Assembly: GCA_005777235.1 (NCBI GenBank)
Contig: SXND01000129.1
Span: forward strand, 1-32,548
Reading direction: 5' to 3'
Length of the DNA: 32,548 nt
Origin: Pseudomonadota bacterium
Lineage (GTDB): Bacteria > Tectomicrobia > Entotheonellia > Entotheonellales > Entotheonellaceae
Notes under the pieces: generated by a model
Told to the model about the DNA's origin: nothing
Seen by the model: the letters and a program-made list of their open reading frames with translations, nothing else
Database searches by the model: none
Program-made: the position numbers and the translations under genes
Part shown: one piece after another, positions 1 through 7,174 of the stretch
Layout of the letters: each line of letters opens with the position of its first letter
How positions within the stretch are numbered: the first letter of the stretch is position 1

Positions 1-640
1 CCGTCCGGTCGCGCGTCCGGGGGCGTTGGCGGGCCGGGTCCCGCCGCGTGCGCGACGGGGGCTGGGGGGGCCGCCGTCCCGCGCGAGGGCCCCCCAGCAG
101 CCTGGCCCTGCGGCGCACGCGCGAGGCACGTAGCGGTCCTGCCCTCCCCTCGGTGTTCCCGAGGGGCACGGGGACTCTGCCCCCCTCCGACTCCCTCGAC
201 CGCCTCGGGCCTGCGCGTGCGGGGGCTGCCCGGCGACGCGTCCCTCGCGGTCAGCCGCGAGGCCGCCGGGCCCTCCAGGGTCGCTCCGGTTCAGGCGATG
301 GGCGGTCTGGGCGTGCCACCGTCCTCGACCCCGTCCCGGCGGGCCAGCGCCGTCCTTGCGCGCCGAGGGTCCGTAGCCGGCTGCGCCGTCAGGGGAGCGG
401 CTCGCCCCGGAACCAGTGCCCGCTGCGTCGATCCATCCGCTGGTGGGGGGAACGAGGCGGCCCTGACGTGCACGGGGGGTGCGGCCCGCACAGGCGCCTG
501 GCCTTCCCTCCGACGCTGGAAGGCGATGTCGTCCCGCTTCTCGTGGACCAGGTGCCCAGCCCGCGAGGGGATCTGGCTCTCAGGGGAGCAAGGCATGCCT
601 TGCGCTGACTCCTTTCCTGCAGCAAGTCCCTCGCATCATC
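1..640. other. Very GC-rich stretch with no recognisable gene
   Basis: This stretch is extremely rich in G and C and open in several frames on both strands. The possible translations are dominated by Arg, Pro, Gly and Ala and show no domain I recognise. Such overlapping frames are expected by chance at this base composition. It lies beyond the 3' end of the TIR-lectin gene and its palindromic 3' repeat. It could be decayed coding sequence or repeat-derived DNA, and I cannot tell which. Confidence 0.5.
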
Positions 641-648
641 TCGGACGC

Positions 649-796
649 ACCCCCTGGATCCCTGGACCCCGGGGCCTTCCAGCCCCTCCGAGGCGCGGCT
701 GGGACGGCTACGCCTCGTCCTGCGCCTTGCCTCTGCGTGGCCTCCAGGCCCTTACCCCGCGAGGGTAAGAGGGTAAGAGGGTAACAGGGTACAGGG
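649..796. repeat. Palindromic 3'-flank repeat, copy next to VR1
   Basis: About 150 bp directly downstream of the VR1 gene matches, with small differences, the segment downstream of the VR2 gene (3686-3823). Shared parts include GGGTAAGAGGGTAACAGGG, GTGGCCTCCAGGCCCT and CCTCCGAGGCGCGGCT. It contains short inverted repeats such as GGCCT-CC-AGGCC. No equivalent follows the template repeat. It could be a 3' flank carried along by target gene duplication, a DGR target hairpin region, or a dispersed palindromic repeat. Confidence 0.75.
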
Positions 797-1960
797 CTAC
801 CGGGCCGTCCTCAGCAGGCGCACGCCGAGATAGGCAGCGCGGTAGCCGGGGCGCGCCTTGGGGCGAGACGCCGACCGGCAACCCCTGGCGCTGTTGAGCC
901 AGCCTCCGCCTCGGATGACGCGGTCCGCGCCCGCTGCAGGGCACTGGGGATCGACTGCAGGCGCCGCAGGATACGCGCCATACCAGTCCTGGACCCACTC
1001 CCACACATGGCCATGCATATCGTACAGCCCCCAGGCATTCGGCTGCCGCTGCCCGACGGGGTGTGTGGTGCGGCCGGCATTGTCGCCATACCAGGCATAC
1101 TGACCGAGCGGCGCGGCATCGTCCCCAAAACTGTAGGCCGTCGTGCTGCCGGCCCGCGCCGCATACGCCCACTCCGCTTCCGTCGGCAGGCGATACCGCG
1201 TGCCGCCCTCCCTGGCATTGAGCGTCTGGAGGAAACTCTGCACATCATCCCAGGACACCTGCTCGACTGGCCGCTGAGGATCACCTGTGAATCGGCTCGG
1301 GTTGCTCCCCATGACCGCCTGCCACTGGCCTTGCGTGACGGTGTAGGTCCCAAGATAGAACGGATGGCTGATACGCACCCTATGCACAGGACGCTCGTCT
1401 GCATCCCCATCGGCTGAGCCCATCAGGAACTCGCCAGCGGGGATGCTAATAAACGCCATCCCCACACTGTTCACGTCACGGTCGGGCTCCGCTGGGGGCT
1501 CCGGCGGCGGTGGTGGTGGTACAGAGCCATCAATCACGGGCGGACCGGCCTCCTGCGTAGAGGGTGGCCCCAGCAGCTCGGTCAACGCTTCCACGAGCAG
1601 ATCAAAGCCGCGATGGGCTTCAGTGGCCTGCCAGTCATGCAGCAGGACGGCTTGCCGATTCCTGAACCCGAAAGGAATCTGTGCCTCAGCGTCAAGACGC
1701 ACGGGCACCAGGATGTCGCGTTTACGCCCCTCTTCGGCTTCCTCGATCACCCACTCGGACTCCACCGCGCGGCTCGACCACGCCACCAGCACACATCGGG
1801 CCACACGCAATGCATCCTCGATGACACGATGAAAGGTACGTCCCGGCAGAATCCGCTCGCGGTCCCACCACACGGACCAGCCGCGCCCCTCCAGAGCCCG
1901 CACCAGAGGCAAGACACGCGGCAGGTCAGCGTTGTCGTAGCTCAGAAAGATGTCATGCAT
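797..1960 (-). CDS. TIR domain-C-type lectin (FGE-sulfatase fold) protein, DGR target 1
   Basis: About 387 aa. Residues 1-130 form a TIR domain: it opens with MHDIFLSYD, has a WWDRERILPG segment and an SEWVIEEAEEG segment holding the likely catalytic Glu of NAD-cleaving TIRs. A Pro-rich linker near residue 150 (PPPPPEPPAEP) leads to an FGE-sulfatase/C-type-lectin domain from about residue 165 (FISIPAGEFLMGS, PVHRVRIS, YRLPTEAEWAYAARAG, GLYDMHGHVWEWVQDWYG). The last 40 residues are the DGR variable region VR1. I chose the ATG at 1960 because TIR domains usually begin at this motif; a GTG lies five codons upstream. It sits downstream of the template repeat on the same strand. The lectin fold as DGR target is established knowledge; a role as a hypervariable immune-type receptor is inference. 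Confidence 0.9.
   Translation of the reverse strand: MHDIFLSYDNADLPRVLPLVRALEGRGWSVWWDRERILPGRTFHRVIEDALRVARCVLVAWSSRAVESEWVIEEAEEGRKRDILVPVRLDAEAQIPFGFRNRQAVLLHDWQATEAHRGFDLLVEALTELLGPPSTQEAGPPVIDGSVPPPPPPEPPAEPDRDVNSVGMAFISIPAGEFLMGSADGDADERPVHRVRISHPFYLGTYTVTQGQWQAVMGSNPSRFTGDPQRPVEQVSWDDVQSFLQTLNAREGGTRYRLPTEAEWAYAARAGSTTAYSFGDDAAPLGQYAWYGDNAGRTTHPVGQRQPNAWGLYDMHGHVWEWVQDWYGAYPAAPAVDPQCPAAGADRVIRGGGWLNSARGCRSASRPKARPGYRAAYLGVRLLRTAR
810..933 (-). repeat. DGR variable region VR1
   Basis: This 124-bp segment at the 3' end of the TIR-lectin gene aligns without gaps to the template repeat at 2144-2267. By hand I count 19 differences, 15 at template adenines (to G, C or T) and four elsewhere. 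The first 30 bp or so and the final CTCGGCGTGCGCCTGCTGAG are nearly or fully unchanged; the last segment is the expected initiation-of-homing end. Altered residues relative to the template include N to D, S, G, P, K, Y and A, and Y to S. Confidence 0.93.
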
Positions 1961-2051
1961 CAGGACGACCCCCACAGCAGCATCAGGAAGGCGAGCGGCG
2001 GTTTTCGTACCCTGACGGGCCTACCAAACGCCGCTCGGCAGCACTGTTTGT

Positions 2052-2065
2052 CCGGCCAGGGCCGG
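2052..2065. other. Perfect hairpin between TR and target 1
   Basis: CCGGCC-AG-GGCCGG is a perfect 6-bp stem with a 2-base loop in the 184-bp interval between the template repeat and the start of the TIR-lectin gene. It could be part of the template RNA 3' structure or a weak terminator. No T-run follows on either strand. Confidence 0.45.
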
Positions 2066-2105
2066 CGCAGGATGATGACCTGGACATGGCCTGACGCACG
2101 CGAGA

Positions 2106-2121
2106 CGGGTCCATGAACCCG
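2106..2121. other. Hairpin just downstream of TR
   Basis: CGGGTCCATGAACCCG is a near-perfect inverted repeat starting about 22 bp beyond the template repeat end. DGR template RNAs often need structured sequence flanking the TR, so this may be part of the template RNA. A role in translation of the downstream gene is another possibility. Confidence 0.4.
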
Positions 2122-2143
2122 CCCCTCTGGCAACAGCCCTGTG

Positions 2144-2267
2144 CTCAGCAGGCGCACGCCGAGATTGTCATTGCGGTTGCCGGGGTGGGCGTTGTTACGA
2201 TACGCCGGCCGGCAATTCCTGGCGTTGTTGAGCCAGCTTCCGCCTCGGATGACGCGGTTCGCGCCTG
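2144..2267 (-). repeat. DGR template repeat (TR)
   Basis: This 124-bp repeat follows the reverse transcriptase remnant by 10 bp on the same strand. It holds 28 adenines in the coding-sense strand, many in AAC/AAT codons; translated in the target frame it reads NRVIRGGSWLNNARNC and then RNNAHPGNRNDNLG. Both variable regions align to it without gaps and differ almost only at these adenines. An open frame runs through it, but it has no independent domain and is best read as the non-coding template. One base, the C of a CCG codon, differs from T in both VRs, suggesting the TR itself has changed since the last transfer. Confidence 0.93.
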
Positions 2268-2276
2268 AAACGGTCC

Positions 2277-2794
2277 TCACCCCAGGAACAGAGACGCCGT
2301 AAACACCTGCCGTCGCGCCGTGAGTGAATCGGCATGCTTGACATGCCCGATCATGCTGGCGACCGCCTGGGCCAACGTCTCTTCGGCGATCATACCACGG
2401 GCGTACTGCGCTTCCAAGACGCGCACCTGCTGGCGAAATCTGGCCTACTTGCGCCTTTCGACACGCACCAGCCCCGGGAAAATGTGGAAGCCGACAAAGG
2501 ACACGCCCTGCGTAACGGGCGCCACCCGCACCACCTCGTCCTTGAGATCCAGCAGGAGGGTGTCACGGAGAAACGCCCGGATGGTGGCCAGCGTGGTGTG
2601 CAGGAGCGGCTTGTCGTCGGTGAGCACCAAAAAATCGTCCATGTAGCGCACATAGCCTTTGAGGCGCAGCCGTTCCTTGACAAAATGGTCCAGCACCCCG
2701 AGATACAGGTTGGCGCAATATTGACTGGTGAGATTGCCAATCGGCACCCCTTTGCCTGGCACGCCGCCGGGAACAGATCGCTATGCCGTCTCAT
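2277..2794 (-). pseudogene. DGR reverse transcriptase, internally deleted remnant
   Basis: It starts with an ATG overlapping the avd stop (ATGA) and a typical DGR-RT N-terminus, MRRHSDLFP. After about ten codons it jumps, out of frame, to the middle of the RT domain: GKGVPIGNLTSQYCANLYLG (RT motif 4 with the DGR-type GNLTSQ) and GYVRYMDDFLVL (catalytic YMDD at 2634-2645), then GVSFVGFHIFPG. An in-frame TAG at 2445-2447 interrupts it, and the same frame continues as ARFRQQVRVLEAQYARGM to a stop at 2277. About 172 codons remain of a family usually 330-400 aa long, so roughly 180-200 codons including RT motifs 1-3 are gone. It cannot be a working polymerase as it stands. An assembly error is possible but would have to explain both lesions. 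Confidence 0.9.
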
Positions 2795-3144
2795 CGTTCC
2801 TCCTGCTGTCGATGCCAGCCGCCCAGCATCTGGCCGACCTGGTTGATGGCGCGCATGGCGTGCTCATAGCGCGCGTGCGGGAGATAGCCCAGCGTATGGC
2901 AGAGGCGCAAGAGCACCCGCAATTTTTCGAGACGCAGGTTGGCGCGTGTCAGGCTGGCCCGTTTGTCACGGGTGTACCGGGCTTCGACCAGGTCTTCGAC
3001 CATATCCAGGGCCAGATTGTCGAGACGATTGGCCAGAGTGAAGCGGACTTTGTGAGGGAATTTTTCTGTGGTTGGCAGCAGCCAGGCGAGAAACTCGGTC
3101 CACAGCACGAAGATGGGCAGGTCATCAGGGACGCGTTCAGCCAT
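2791..3144 (-). CDS. avd: Avd-like DGR accessory protein
   Basis: 117 aa, helical throughout, matching the four-helix-bundle Avd family that forms a basic barrel-shaped pentamer and binds the DGR reverse transcriptase and template RNA. Recognisable features are FPHKVRFTLANRLDNLALD, the segment DLVEARYTRDKR, LEKLRVLLRLCHTLGYL and a C-terminal INQVGQMLGGWHRQ. The start at 3144 is set by an 8-bp overlap with the upstream HRDC gene; its stop overlaps the RT start by ATGA. The three genes therefore look translationally coupled. This reading frame is intact although its partner RT is broken. Confidence 0.9.
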   Translation of the reverse strand: MAERVPDDLPIFVLWTEFLAWLLPTTEKFPHKVRFTLANRLDNLALDMVEDLVEARYTRDKRASLTRANLRLEKLRVLLRLCHTLGYLPHARYEHAMRAINQVGQMLGGWHRQQEER

Positions 3145-3643
3145 GGTGCATCTCAGGCACTGCGGCGGGTGGGTCAGGTGCTGGGGATTGGCGCAAGAGC
3201 CCCAGGATCTCCTGGCCGTATTTGTCGAGCTTGGCTTTGCCAAAACCCTCGATTTCCGCCAGCCCGCTCAGGCTCTGAGGCCGTGCTTGCACCATGGCAG
3301 CAAACTGCCGGTTGGTGCAGACCACATACGGTGGCACCCCATCGCGCTTGCCACGTTCGGCGCGCCAATCACGCAGCGTATTGAACAAGGGTAATGCCTC
3401 TGCGGTCACCAGGTCGCGCCAGGAGGGCTCTGCCGGCTTCTGAGCAGGCGCTGGCGAGGCGGGGGTCTCCGGGCTATGCGGATAATACGTCACCAGCACA
3501 GCGAGATACGGCACCTCATGCTTGACGAAAAAATGGTCTCGGATAGAGAGCACTTCCTTGTCCTTCAGAAAATCCCGCAGCGGGCCGTCGTCAAAGCTGC
3601 TCCGCACAGGATTGAAACGTAGGGTGATCACCCGAGCCAGCAT
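3137..3643 (-). CDS. HRDC-domain DGR accessory protein
   Basis: 168 aa. The N-terminal 60 residues (LARVITLRFNPVRSSFDDG, DFLKDKEVLSIRDHFFVKHE, PYLAVLVTYYP) resemble the conserved N-terminus of small proteins encoded beside DGR reverse transcriptases. A Pro/Ala-rich linker around residues 55-70 leads to a C-terminal HRDC helical domain (LFNTLRDWRAERGKRDGVPP, then CTNRQFAAMVQARPQSLSGL and GFGKAKLDKYGQEIL), a nucleic-acid-binding module known from RecQ and RNase D. HRDC genes are a known DGR accessory class; their exact job is not established. AAGGAG lies 10 bases before the ATG. It overlaps avd by 8 bp. Confidence 0.87.
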   Translation of the reverse strand: MLARVITLRFNPVRSSFDDGPLRDFLKDKEVLSIRDHFFVKHEVPYLAVLVTYYPHSPETPASPAPAQKPAEPSWRDLVTAEALPLFNTLRDWRAERGKRDGVPPYVVCTNRQFAAMVQARPQSLSGLAEIEGFGKAKLDKYGQEILGLLRQSPAPDPPAAVPEMHHG

Positions 3644-3685
3644 CGACTCTTTACTCCTTGCAACAAAAAATTTTCGCGACCAAGG

Positions 3686-3823
3686 GCTCCGCCCCTGGAT
3701 CCCAGGGCCTTCCAGCCTCTCCGAGGCGCGGCTTGGACGGCTCCGCGGCGTCCCGCGCCTTGCCTCTACGTGGCCTCCAGGCCCTCAAACTTCCAGAGGG
3801 TAAGAGGGTAACAGGGCTCAGGG
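3686..3823. repeat. Palindromic 3'-flank repeat, copy next to VR2
   Basis: Second copy of the element at 649-796, again beginning right at the end of a VR-bearing gene. It includes inverted repeats CCCTGG-AT-CCCAGGG, GCCTC-TCC-GAGGC and GGCCT-CC-AGGCC, so it can form several small hairpins in the interval before the HRDC gene. Its position after both VRs and absence after the TR fits either a DGR target-side structure or duplication of a whole target gene with its 3' flank. Confidence 0.75.
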
Positions 3824-5968
3824 CTACCAGGCCGTCCTCAGCAGGCGCACGCCGAGAGTGCCATCGCGGGAGCCGGGGCGGGCGTAGTTACGATACGCCG
3901 ACCGGCAACGCCTGGCGTGGTTGAGCCAGCTCCCGCCTCGGATGACGCGGCTCGCGCCTGCTGCAGGACCCTGAGGATCCACTGCAGGCGCTGCAGTATA
4001 CGTGCCATACCAATCCTGCACCCATTCCCAGACATTGCCATGCATATCATACAGCCCCCAGGCATTCGGCTGCCGCTGTCCGACGGGGTGTGTGGTGCGG
4101 CCAGCATTGCCGTCATACCAGGCGTACTGGCCCAGCTGCACTGCATCGTTCCCAAAACTGTAGGCCGTCGTGGTGCCGGCACGCGCCGCATACTCCCACT
4201 CCGCTTACGTCGGCAGGCGATACCGCGTGCCGCCCTCCCGGGCATTGAGCTGCTGGATAAACGCCTGCACGTCCTCCCAGGAGACTTCCTCGACGGGCAG
4301 ATGGCCATCGCCCTTAAAACCGCTCGGGTTGGTGCCCATCACCGCCTCCCACTGGCCTTGCGTGACGGCATAGGTGCCAAGATAAAATGCCTGGCTAATA
4401 CGCACGCTGTGTACAGGACGCTCATCCTCGCCGCCGTCAGGCCATCCCATCAAAAACGCCCCGGCGGGGATCAACGTGAACACCATGCCAATGCTGTTCG
4501 TGACGCTCTGTAGCGGGCTCACGGGTGTGCGTGACGGGCGTTCTCCGGTAATGCCCCATACGAGGCGATCAAGGACATCTGCATCATCGGGTTGTCCGTG
4601 CAGCTGTAACATGAAGCGCTCGCGCAAGGCAGGAGGCAGAGACTCCGAGAGCGGTTCTACGCCAGGGAGCAACACAGGGATGATGCGCTGTGTATTGGCT
4701 TGTTGGGCGCGGAGGAGTTCCTGTTCCTGCCATAGTCCAAGGCCATGCGAGCCAAGGAAGAACACCAGAGTCTTGGCTTGAGCGATCCCTTGCGCGATCG
4801 CCTGTTCAATCACTTCTCCCGGAGCCACTTGTTCTTCAAATCTCCAGAGCCGCAGCCCCTGAGCCTGCAAGGCGTCAGCAATGCCCTGCACTGGCAACCT
4901 ATCTGCGCTACTCGAAGACACATAGGCATCAAAAAGTGGTGGAGTAACGGGGGTGGAGGCGGCGATCTTCCCGTAGTCCCACGGTCCGCTACCCCCCACC
5001 AGTTGTTCCGCAAAATTTTCATAGCTGCGTGTCAGCGACAGGCGGTCACTGCGGCGCTCGACCAACACGGCGATATCCTCGCCGTAGGCATAGCGTGGAA
5101 TATGTTGGATCTGCACTTCGTCGAAGTAGGTTTCGAGGTGACACTCCGGCAAGTCGTAGACCTCCTGCAACAGCGCCTCAAACTGGGGCTGGTAGCCCAC
5201 GATACCGCGCTCGGCATTGCCGAGACGCCAATCCTCACGCAGTTGTGGCTCGGCGGCCTCGATACGCGAGGGCAGCGGGAAGGCCAGCAGTGGCCGTAAA
5301 TCCTCGGCCTGGCGGCGGTAGTCCGTGGCACGCCGCACCAGATCGAGCAGGCCAGTCAGGCTCTGGCGGTTGGGGGTAAAGACCACCACGAGCTTTTCGG
5401 GCAGCAACATCGTACAGATGCCACTCACGTCGGTCAGCCCAGTGCGTGAATCAATCAGCACATACTGATACTGGGCCGTCAACCACTCGGCAAAGGCCCG
5501 CAGCAGGAAGGGCGCCCGGGTATACAGCGCGGCCCACTGAAAAGTGTTGACCCGCGTGGGGTACGTCGCGTCAAAGCGTCCGGCTTTCAGTAAGTGCAGG
5601 GCAGAAATCTGCGTGGGGAGCACAAAATCTTTCAGAGTGATGCTGGCCAGCAGGGCACTGGCGGCTTCTTCCGTTTGCCCCACGTCGTGTTGCGTGGCGC
5701 TGTCCAGCTCTGCAAACAAATCGAGCAATCCTGGGGACTTTTCCAGCACCTCTTCCTCCGTTTGCTCGGCCTGAGGGCGCAAGTTGCCATGGAAATAGCG
5801 ATGCAGGCCAGGTGCTTCGAGATCCCAGTCCACCATCAATACCCCTTTGCCCGAAGGCGCACCTTGGGCCAGCAGGCATGCGACATTGGCCAGCGCCATG
5901 GACCGCCCGGTGCCCCCTTTGTAGGAGTAAAAAGTAATCACCTGACCTGGCAGTTGTCTTGGGGCCAT
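3824..5968 (-). pseudogene. KGGxGR-type ATPase-TIR-lectin protein, DGR target 2, with one nonsense codon
   Basis: One frame of 714 codons interrupted by a single TAA at 4205-4207. Residues 1-320 are a MinD/ParA-like P-loop domain: variant Walker A YKGGTGRSMALANVA, VLMVDWDLEAPGLHRYF, and DSRTGLTDVSGIC as the Walker B region. Residues about 345-480 are a TIR domain (FDAYVSSSSADRLP, LVFFLGSHGLGLWQEQELL). From about residue 495 comes an FGE-sulfatase/C-type-lectin domain (VFTLIPAGAFLMG, PVHSVRIS), ending in VR2. The stop replaces the GAA of a conserved T-E-A-E-W motif that is intact in target 1, so a one-base G-to-T change explains it. The truncated product would keep ATPase and TIR but lose most of the lectin fold and all of VR2. 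GGAG precedes the start; the upstream TIR gene ends 9 bp away. Confidence 0.88.
3837..3960 (-). repeat. DGR variable region VR2
   Basis: 124 bp aligning gap-free to the template repeat with 13 differences, 12 at template adenines and one C-to-T shared with VR1. The low number of non-adenine changes suggests it was rewritten more recently than VR1. It is now separated from its coding start by a nonsense codon upstream, so the diversity stored here is probably not expressed as part of the full protein. Confidence 0.93.
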
Positions 5969-5977
5969 CGCTGCTCC

Positions 5978-6613
5978 TTAGCGTCCGGGAAAGGGGGTGA
6001 CAGAGCCTTGCACGGTTTCCAACCACGGGAGAATGTCTGCCTCGGAGGGCAGGGTAAATTGTCGGCAATGCTGGCACAGATCCGTGGGGAGGGTGGAGAG
6101 CCGCTGGTGATGGTCATAGATCGTCCTGGCAATCTCTCGGATCTTCGGGGCATAGGCGGGATGCTTACTGATTTCCACATCGCTCAAGAGAAAATCATCA
6201 AACTTGTAGTAGTGCCGTCGCTCCTTGATGTCATCGGGGAGAGCTTCGGCACCACGGAAAACGATGGGAATGATCAGTCCGTGTTTGGGGTCTGTCTGCT
6301 GCCCCAGGGCGTGCAGCCGTGCCGTCTCTAGCTTTTCCATGGCTTTGTACTCTCGCGCACAGTAGGAGTGGGTCTTGCTAAAGTACGTTGGGGTAAAGAT
6401 GACGATCATACACACGCTCTCACAGAGGGCCTGCGCTAACGCTTCGTTGTACAACACCCCGCCCTGTAAGCGTTCACGGTCAACGTACACCTCCAGATCG
6501 AGCCAGGCTTCGAGCTCATTGGCCAGCGCTGTGGACAGATCCGTGATGATGCGTTCCATCAACTGGCGTTGGCCGTTACGATAGCTGATGAAACAGGCAT
6601 ACTTGAATGGCAT
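5978..6613 (-). CDS. TIR domain protein
   Basis: 211 aa. The N-terminal 130 residues form a TIR domain: YACFISYRNGQRQLMERI, a D/E-rich turn with VYVDRERLQGG, and SKTHSYCAREYKAMEKLE, where the Glu of CAREY fits the catalytic Glu of NAD-hydrolysing TIRs. The C-terminal 70 residues (YFKF-like KFDDFLLSD, then a helical tail with CQHCRQ) are not assigned. GGAG sits 4-5 bases before the ATG. It is the first gene of the TIR/DGR block and ends 9 bp before target 2, so the two are probably co-transcribed. It has no lectin domain and is not itself a DGR target; it may act as effector partner (inference). Confidence 0.85.
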   Translation of the reverse strand: MPFKYACFISYRNGQRQLMERIITDLSTALANELEAWLDLEVYVDRERLQGGVLYNEALAQALCESVCMIVIFTPTYFSKTHSYCAREYKAMEKLETARLHALGQQTDPKHGLIIPIVFRGAEALPDDIKERRHYYKFDDFLLSDVEISKHPAYAPKIREIARTIYDHHQRLSTLPTDLCQHCRQFTLPSEADILPWLETVQGSVTPFPGR

Positions 6614-6745
6614 GGCGCTCCTACTCCGTGGCGTGGGAAGTCATTGCACGGCTCGTGTGATGATGCGCCGGATTATCCTGCCGGAGAAGCATGCGTGTCA
6701 ACGATGTGACGCACGCCACACGCCTATCATGGCGCGAGCGGCGTG

Positions 6746-6931
6746 CTACGGGTTAGGAATCCCCACATCCTTGCAAATTTTGCGCGCTAAATTGTCATCA
6801 ATGTCCGTGTGTCGTGGCACAGAAGAGTACGTGTTGAGACCGGGATTATGCCACCAAGAGTGCCGTCCATCCTCACGCATGAGCACACAGCCATGCACCC
6901 GCAGGTGGCGCAGCAACGCCTGTTGCCTCAT
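6746..6931 (-). CDS. hicA: HicA-family toxin (mRNA interferase)
   Basis: 61 aa, the usual HicA size, with the double-stranded-RNA-binding-like HicA fold signature: ALLRHLRVHGCVLMREDGRH, WHNPGLNTYSSVPRH and LARKICKDVGIP. The His of GRHSWW fits the catalytic His. HicA toxins cleave mRNA and are neutralised by HicB. The start overlaps the hicB stop by ATGA, so antitoxin is translated first. Confidence 0.92.
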   Translation of the reverse strand: MRQQALLRHLRVHGCVLMREDGRHSWWHNPGLNTYSSVPRHTDIDDNLARKICKDVGIPNP

Positions 6932-7140
6932 AGCGCAATGACGACCTCTTCGTAGCCCTCTCCAGCGGCCTCGCGTGCCGTGTGCCGAGACAACTCCAGC
7001 GCTTCCCGTAGCGTCAGCCGTAGGGTTTCTTGTAATGCTTCCTTCGTACGCTCTTGACAATTCACCCCTGGCACTTCGGCAATCCAGCCGATCCACCAAG
7101 CGCCAGACTGTTTGAGAATGGCGGTATACGTCGCACCCAT
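6928..7140 (-). CDS. hicB: HicB-family antitoxin
   Basis: 70 aa. The sequence YTAILKQSGAWWIGWIAEVP followed by GVNCQERTKEALQETLRLTL is the partial RNase H-like HicB core, here without a separate C-terminal DNA-binding domain. I chose the ATG at 7140, which has GGAG about 10 bases upstream and gives the normal N-terminus; an open frame extends further upstream but into the end of the neighbouring transposable element. It forms a hicB-hicA operon between the TIR/DGR block and an IS607-type element. Confidence 0.9.
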   Translation of the reverse strand: MGATYTAILKQSGAWWIGWIAEVPGVNCQERTKEALQETLRLTLREALELSRHTAREAAGEGYEEVVIAL

Positions 7141-7174
7141 ATGTTCCGTTCTCCAAAACCTACGCAAAGGTGCT

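Noticed and set aside
48-784. Several overlapping frames at the left edge
   Set aside because: Low-complexity Arg/Pro/Gly translations expected from the very high GC; no domain or ribosome site.
1960-2280. 106-codon open frame through the template repeat, resembling a lectin C-terminus
   Set aside because: It is the non-coding DGR template; it lacks the rest of the fold and follows the RT remnant by 10 bp.
3824-4141. Separate small lectin gene starting at an internal codon
   Set aside because: It is in the same frame as the upstream gene and differs from an intact gene only by one stop codon; it lacks its own ribosome site.
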